Source of the DNA: Rhinopithecus roxellana
Lineage: Eukaryota > Chordata > Mammalia > Primates > Cercopithecidae
Direction of reading: 5' to 3'
DNA length: 64,000 nucleotides
Assembly: GCF_007565055.1 (NCBI RefSeq)
Contig: NC_044560.1
Coordinates: 48,569,030 to 48,633,029 of the forward strand
Shown here: piece after piece, positions 59,245-64,000 of the stretch
Layout of the letters: each line of letters starts with the position of its first letter
Numbering within the stretch: position 1 is the first letter of the stretch
The notes under the pieces: generated by a model
Databases searched by the model: none
What the model saw: only the letters and a program-made list of their open reading frames with translations
What the model was told of the DNA's origin: nothing
Made by a program: the position numbers and the translations under genes

Positions 59245-59480
59245 GTTTATTCACTGAATTGTTATTAATATTTTTGGTACGAAGCATTATGCAGAAGCTA
59301 AGAATGCAAAGATGGGTATGAAATAGGATTAGCTTTTCAAGGAGCTCATCCTTTAATAGATGAGACACAAAAATCAAATAATTATGAAACAATGTGATAA
59401 TATGCATTCAGCATTCTGGGATGCCAAAAACAAGCAACTAAGCTAGCATTTGTTCAGTAGTAAAAGAGTGAGCTAGTACT
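59245..59480 (-). mobile_element. L2 LINE fragment
   Basis: The plus strand has 'tgtttattcactgaattgtt', 'taagaatgcaaagatgggta' and 'ttttcaaggagctcatcctt', reverse-complemented L2 3' end. Confidence 0.6.
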
Positions 59481-59559
59481 AAATCTCTGGACATATTCAA
59501 CCAGAAGCTGGAAAATTCCATATCAAGGTCACTGCAGACAAATTCTACTTTGGGAAAAA

Positions 59560-59710
59560 TATGAACTGAATTTGAGGTTCTTTTTGACAGCAATACTATT
59601 GACATTTTGGGACAGATAATTCTCTATAGCAGGAGGATGTTCTGTGTATGGGGGGATACTTAGCAGCAGCCCTGGTCACTACTCACTATATGCCAGGAGC
59701 ACATAGTGCT
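59560..59710 (-). mobile_element. MER20 hAT transposon, first part
   Basis: The plus strand has 'actattgacattttgggaca', 'gataattctctatagcagga', 'cttagcagcagccctggtca' and 'ctcactatatgccaggagca', the reverse complement of MER20. The element stops at the LTR beginning at 59714 and resumes after it. Confidence 0.8.
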
Positions 59711-59713
59711 CTG

Positions 59714-60056
59714 TGTTACAAACTGAATGTCTGTGTTCCCCTAAATTCATATGTTGAAACCCTAATCCCTAATGTGATGGTGTTTGGAGACAAGGCTTTT
59801 GGGAGATGATTAGGTCATGAGGTGGAACCCTCATAATGAGATTAGTGCCTTGCTTCCTTTCTCTCTGCTCTCTGCCTTGTGAAGACACAGCAAGAAGATG
59901 ACAATCTGCAAACCAGGAAGAAGGCCCTCCCCAGAACCCAACCATGCTGGCAGCCTGATCTTGGATTTTAAAGCCTCCAGAACTGTGAGAAATGCATTTT
60001 TATTGTTTAAACCATCCAGTCTATGGTAATTTGTTGTACCAGTCCACACTAAGACA
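59714..60056 (+). mobile_element. ERVL-MaLR solo LTR inserted in MER20
   Basis: In order: 'aaactgaatgtctgtgttcc', 'ctaatgtgatggtgtttgga', 'gattaggtcatgaggtgga', 'tttaaagcctccagaactgt', ending 'agtccacactaagaca'. This is a full-length MLT1/MST-group LTR beginning TGT and ending ACA. I could not find a clean 5-bp target-site duplication. Confidence 0.85.
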
Positions 60057-60145
60057 AGCTAATTATCAATCAAAAATGTCACCAGAGATAGAAAGTGGCT
60101 TCTGGAAGACAAAAATCACCTTGAGTTGAAAACCGCTAGACTAGA
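60057..60145 (-). mobile_element. MER20 hAT transposon, second part
   Basis: 'tatcaatcaaaaatgtcacc', 'gacaaaaatcaccttgagtt' and 'gaaaaccgctag' continue the reverse-complemented MER20 to its terminus. Confidence 0.75.
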
Positions 60146-61440
60146 TGGTATCCAATATTTCTTTCATTTTTAGGAATCGAACACAGTGGTCGGCTGGCAT
60201 TGTTGTAATACTCAAGGAAAACTTACTTCTACTGGCTGATATTGGAGCTACTTAGATTTGACCACAGCTCTGACATGCTCATAAGGATACAATCCTAAAC
60301 TAGGAGAAAAACTCAAACCATTAGTCTCAAAGCCACAAATACTGTCTATCTTCAATGTCATCAGGCAGTCTCTGCTTGGTCGATGTAAATTGAATAATAA
60401 TGTCCTGTGCTCAAGTAGTTATACTTCCTGGAAGCCACAGTTACTGACTGAGAGGAATGGCATTGTTACTTGGGCAGAATCAGTACTCAGAATAAAAATG
60501 TGCATTTAAAACTGTACTCTATGTAACCCCTCCTCCCATCAGAGAAGTTCTGTCCTTTAACTGTTTTATTCATCCATTTTTCTGTGGCTATGTTAAGACA
60601 GAAAACATTTGGGAGAACTATTGGACTTAGATTGAGGCCCTGGCTTTTGGTCCTAGTCAGATTATTAAACTCATTGTGTTAATTTGGACAAATTACTTCA
60701 TATATTGACTTGGTCATTGAACAAATTTTTTCAAGTGCCTGCTATACATGAGAAACTTTAATGGCTGGCTGGAGATATACAGGGGATGACACAGCTCTCC
60801 CACTCACAATAGAAAAGAAGGAGAAAAAGAAAGCATCCCATTTTACATGGGATGGTGTTGGTATGTCACTCATGCACCACTCTCAGGGGAATTGCAATCG
60901 GTTGTTTGCTTCCACATTGCCAGGTTTTTCCTTCATGACCCTTTCTCCATCAAGGTGACCAACATCCCTCTCTCTGTCCCATCGATTCACGTTGACTGGT
61001 GCTAACCATGCCCAGTAATGCCAATGGGCAGGTTATTCATCTGATTTGGTGTCCACACTCAAGCTGGTTCTGTGTTTGTTCTGTGGTGTAGCTTGTTCTG
61101 TATTTCTACCATTTGCTCCCTGGCTCCTAATGAAAGTTGCTTTTTCTGCTTCCCAATTAAAGGAATCCTATCCAGTCCCTCCTACGTTCTCTTATCGAAA
61201 TCACTTTTCCATCTTTTCTTTTTCCTTCCCCCAATCTCAGAATGGTCTAATCTCAAGGACTCTGAGATTATATTGTGACAAGTATGCATCTGAGAATTTT
61301 AGAATCTTCCTCTCTGTTTTGAGAGCCCGCAGCTACACTGAGGTTTTAGTACTAGAACAGCTAGCTAGCAACCCTACCCTAATGGGAAATAAAGGGGGGC
61401 TGCACATGGATATTTGCAGCATTCCTTTCATAGGATACTT
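60146..61440. other. Mostly unique DNA; possible L2 relic at 60705-60815
   Basis: 'aagtgcctgctatacatgag' near 60735 resembles reverse-complemented L2. The plus-strand open frame at 61046-61549 (167 codons) is the longest outside repeats and is discussed as a finding. No known domain was recognised. Confidence 0.4.
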
Positions 61441-62120
61441 CTTTTGCCTGGTGGGTGGCCTAATACCTAGTTGTCCAACCTGTGATCCAGGGGTCTCTCA
61501 CGCAGGACACTTGTTTATGTTGGCAGATGCCCTTGTGGCTTTTGTCTGACCTGTGTCCAGTTTATGCCAGCCTGACCATCGCTGTGGTGCTGGGGGCCTG
61601 ATCTTGTGTTCTCCCCAATATCTTGGGGAAAATCTAGTCTAGGACAATTCCTCGTTCTTCAGGTGGAAGACACAAATTCAATGTAACACCACCACCAATA
61701 GGAAACAAGTTCAAAGATTTTTACTTATAGATTCTGGGCAGGGAGTGCTCAGTGAGTTCGCAGGGCAGTCTTTAGTCCCCAGGTCATGGGTCATGGGAGG
61801 CAGAAATGAAAATTCAGGAAGAGAAAGAGACAACACACGACAACTAGCAGTGTATATATAAGCAAATAGGGTGTAGGTCACGTTGAGTGCTCAGGCAAAT
61901 GCCTAAAAGTTTATCTACAGGAGGTGCAGAAAGAGAGGGGTCTAGCCTGCTAGGAAGGAGGGATGCCACTAAGTTTTATCTCTGGCCACTGGCTTGAGCC
62001 ATTTGTGTGTCATGTGGAACTTGAAACTGTATCAAGGGTAACTGAATGCTGCTCTTGGTGTGAGAAACTTAAACCTGTATTCAAAATGGATGCTGAGGCA
62101 ACTTAAAATTATAAGAATTC
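61441..62120. other. Unassigned segment, possibly an old LTR
   Basis: The composition and phrases such as 'ccccaggtcatgggtcatgg', 'gcagtgtatatataagcaaa' and 'tggaacttgaaactgtatca' have the feel of an old retroviral LTR with a TATA-like box near 61851. I cannot match it to a named family. Confidence 0.25.
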
Positions 62121-62124
62121 ACTA

Positions 62125-62215
62125 CACTGTCTCATGGAGGTAAACAGTTTCTTTGAGGCTTAATTTTTGCTTCATTTTGGACTGGAAGCAAGGAAAATTT
62201 TTCCATGAGACAGTG
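62125..62215. repeat. 14-bp perfect inverted repeat with 63-base loop
   Basis: 'cactgtctcatgga' at 62125-62138 is the exact reverse complement of 'tccatgagacagtg' at 62202-62215. The flanks do not extend the pairing. Confidence 0.9.
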
Positions 62216-62645
62216 GAGGATGAGGAAAATGTTCAGAAAACAGTGAAATAACTAGTCAGGTAGAACCATAACACTCATGAGGTAAATGGTGCCAGCAGCC
62301 AGTATGGTGAGCTCAGAGACAGAAGTACCATATTGGTTCTTCCCAGTAGAAGGCAGTTGGCAACTTGACCATCAATTTGTAACTATATGTACTTTTTCTG
62401 TAGTGGCCAAGCACTGGTTCTGATTGATGAGAATGGATCATTGAAAACTTATTGGCCAAGATTTCAAATAGCTTTTCATTTTCCCTTTCAGGGCCTCGAA
62501 TCCCCCGAGTATGAAAATAAAACGTTGATTAGGAACTCTCTTAGATCTGTGAGAGCATTAATATTATATTATTAGTAGAACTTGAATTCCTTTTCCTACC
62601 AGCATCCCTGGTGCACCTCTCTCTCTTACTTAAGAATTACTGCTT
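62216..62645. other. Unique DNA, no gene seen
   Basis: A splice-acceptor-like 'cattttccctttcag' ends at 62491, without any recognisable exon after it. Nothing else was noticed. Confidence 0.4.
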
Positions 62646-62647
62646 GG

Positions 62648-62965
62648 GGCCAGACGTGGTGGCTCACAGCTGTAATTCCAGCACATTGCGGGGCCAAGGT
62701 GGAGGGATCGCTTGAGCTCAGAAGTTTGAGAACAGCCTGGGCAATAAAGTGAGACGCTGTCTCTACTAAAAATACAAAAATGAGCCAGGTGTGGTGGCAC
62801 ATGCCTATAGTCCCAGCTACTGGGGAGGTTGAAGTGGGAAGATGTCTTGAGCCTGAGAGGCAGAGGTTGCAGTGAGCCAAGATCTCACCACTGCACTCCA
62901 GTATGGGCTACTGAGCCAGACCCTGTCTTAAAAAAAAAAAAAAAAACCAAAAAAAAAAAAAAAAA
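62648..62965 (+). mobile_element. Alu (AluJ or old AluS)
   Basis: A diverged full-length dimer runs from 'ggccagacgtggtggctcac' to 'ccagaccctgtctt', followed by a poly-A tail broken by one cc. Confidence 0.92.
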
Positions 62966-64000
62966 GTAAAAGAAATGGTGCTTGATCCAGAAGCTGCAAC
63001 ACTAGGTAAAAAGAAAAAGACAGACTCAATTTCTTAATCCACTGGTGAGGTCCTCCTGAGCCTTCATCCACTGGGTAAAGAATTTACCTACTTTCAGAGT
63101 TTTCCTCTGAGAGGCTGATCCATCGTGATATGAGCATTGCTGTCCTTTGTGATTCTATAGCATGGACTTGAAGTCAAACCTGTGTGGATATCTTAGTGCC
63201 TCCATTTACTTAGTACCTACTGTGATGCTGGACATAGCAAATGACCCTCAGTTTGCTCATCTGTGAAATTAGAAAAATAAATATATTTTCAAGGCAGTGC
63301 CAGGTATTTTTATCCCTACCTCCCAGCATCCAGCCCATAATAGGCATGCATCATATGTTAGCTGCATTTACGTCCCCACTTCTTGGATTCCCTTTTTAAA
63401 GGGGACTTTAATAGCCTCTTGTGTCAGGCCACAGAGATATCTTCTTCCTACCATAATTAAGCAACTTGAGAAATCCTGTGAGGTCGATAAATTTGGAAAA
63501 CGCTTACATAAAACAGAATATAAAATGGCAAGCCCTGCTATAAGAAGCCAGTAAAAGTCAATTGCTTTATGCGACACCTCTACAAATGGCATTATGTCAT
63601 TGCATAATATTAGTAAGAAATTGTAAGATTTTGTTCAGGCCTATAAAATGTAATGAGTCTCACATCATCTACCAATATAAAAATAAATGGAAAGAAAGTA
63701 ATATTTAAAAAAGAAAAAATAAACCAAACTTTCAACTTCTTGGCTTTGTCTATATGTGAGGAAATTTAGTGCGTAAAGGAATAGATTTAAATGTTCTTTA
63801 GTGTGGTTAATTGGCTTTCTCTTTCTTTATCTTTTTCTTTTTTTTTGTTTCTCTTGATTATTTTGAATTTTTCTTTTTGTCTTTTCCATTTAACTGAGAA
63901 CACCCAAAAACTCTGTTTCAAAAATCAGGCGGTCTTGGCTGAAAAATTCTCCCAATACATAAAAAAAGGAACTTTAAATGTTCAGAAAATGGAAAGTCTT
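62966..64000. other. Unique DNA with a MIR relic near 63160-63290
   Basis: 'ggacttgaagtcaaacctgt', 'tcagtttgctcatctgtgaa' and 'cccataataggcatgca' suggest a sense MIR at about 63160-63350. The T-rich stretch 63820-63890 is simple sequence. No gene recognised. Confidence 0.5.

Noticed and set aside
58949..59407. 152-codon minus-strand frame
   Set aside because: It is built from antisense Alu, poly-T, the AT repeat (Tyr-Ile repeats) and an L2 relic.
1..64000. A previously undescribed multi-gene biological system
   Set aside because: I read both strands for conserved gene clusters, repeat-spacer arrays, toxin or defence-type modules and RNA genes and found none. The content is typical gene-poor primate DNA.

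Overview
The window looks like non-coding genomic DNA of an Old World monkey (Cercopithecidae, for example a macaque, baboon or guenon). It is AT-rich, has no CpG-island-like stretch, and is built mainly from primate interspersed repeats. The clearest taxonomic clue is two young Alu elements (6917-7222 and 58890-59191). Both carry the variants I associate with cercopithecid AluYRa subfamilies ('ggctcaagcctg', 'aaactagccgggcgagg', 'ggcgtaaacccggg' or 'ggcataaacccggg'). I recognised no protein-coding gene, tRNA, rRNA, snRNA or CRISPR array. The open reading frames lie in repeats, microsatellites or unremarkable unique sequence.

Layout. 1-5430: mostly unique AT-rich DNA with a 130-bp (TC)n tract, L2 and MIR relics. 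5430-5930: a 3' L1 fragment whose upstream part is inverted, as in twin priming. 6488-7371: (CAT)n, a young AluY and an interrupted-free (CAG)19. 7640-15830: about 8 kb of antisense L1M sequence, made of a nearly complete element interrupted by two Alus and a short foreign repeat, followed by an older L1 piece. 16.7-18.0 kb: two old Alus and dinucleotide repeats. 19.4-22.8 kb: a sense-oriented L1M/HAL1-like element with internal deletions. 24-28.6 kb: AluJ, a MaLR LTR, MIRs and an L1 3' end. 28.6-31.6 kb: the longest stretch with nothing recognisable.

31.6-46 kb: Alu, a young 5'-truncated L1PA with a G-rich 3' UTR, MIRs, MER5-type and Tigger-type DNA transposons, MaLR LTRs, (GGA)n and a 317-bp polypyrimidine tract. 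46-58 kb: sparse MIR and L2 relics in unique DNA, plus a notable cluster near 51 kb. That cluster holds a 24-bp perfect palindrome, a MER5A with its 8-bp target-site duplication, and a local inverted duplication of the MER5A end. 58.6-64 kb: a young AluY with an expanded TA tract, a MER20 split by an LTR, an LTR-like unassigned segment, and a last old Alu.

Nothing here forms an operon-like or multi-gene system. The genuinely interesting material is structural: repeat nesting, inverted duplications, unstable microsatellites and repeat-derived splice-acceptor-like tracts. Repeat family names come from memory of consensus sequences, so subfamily calls are approximate.
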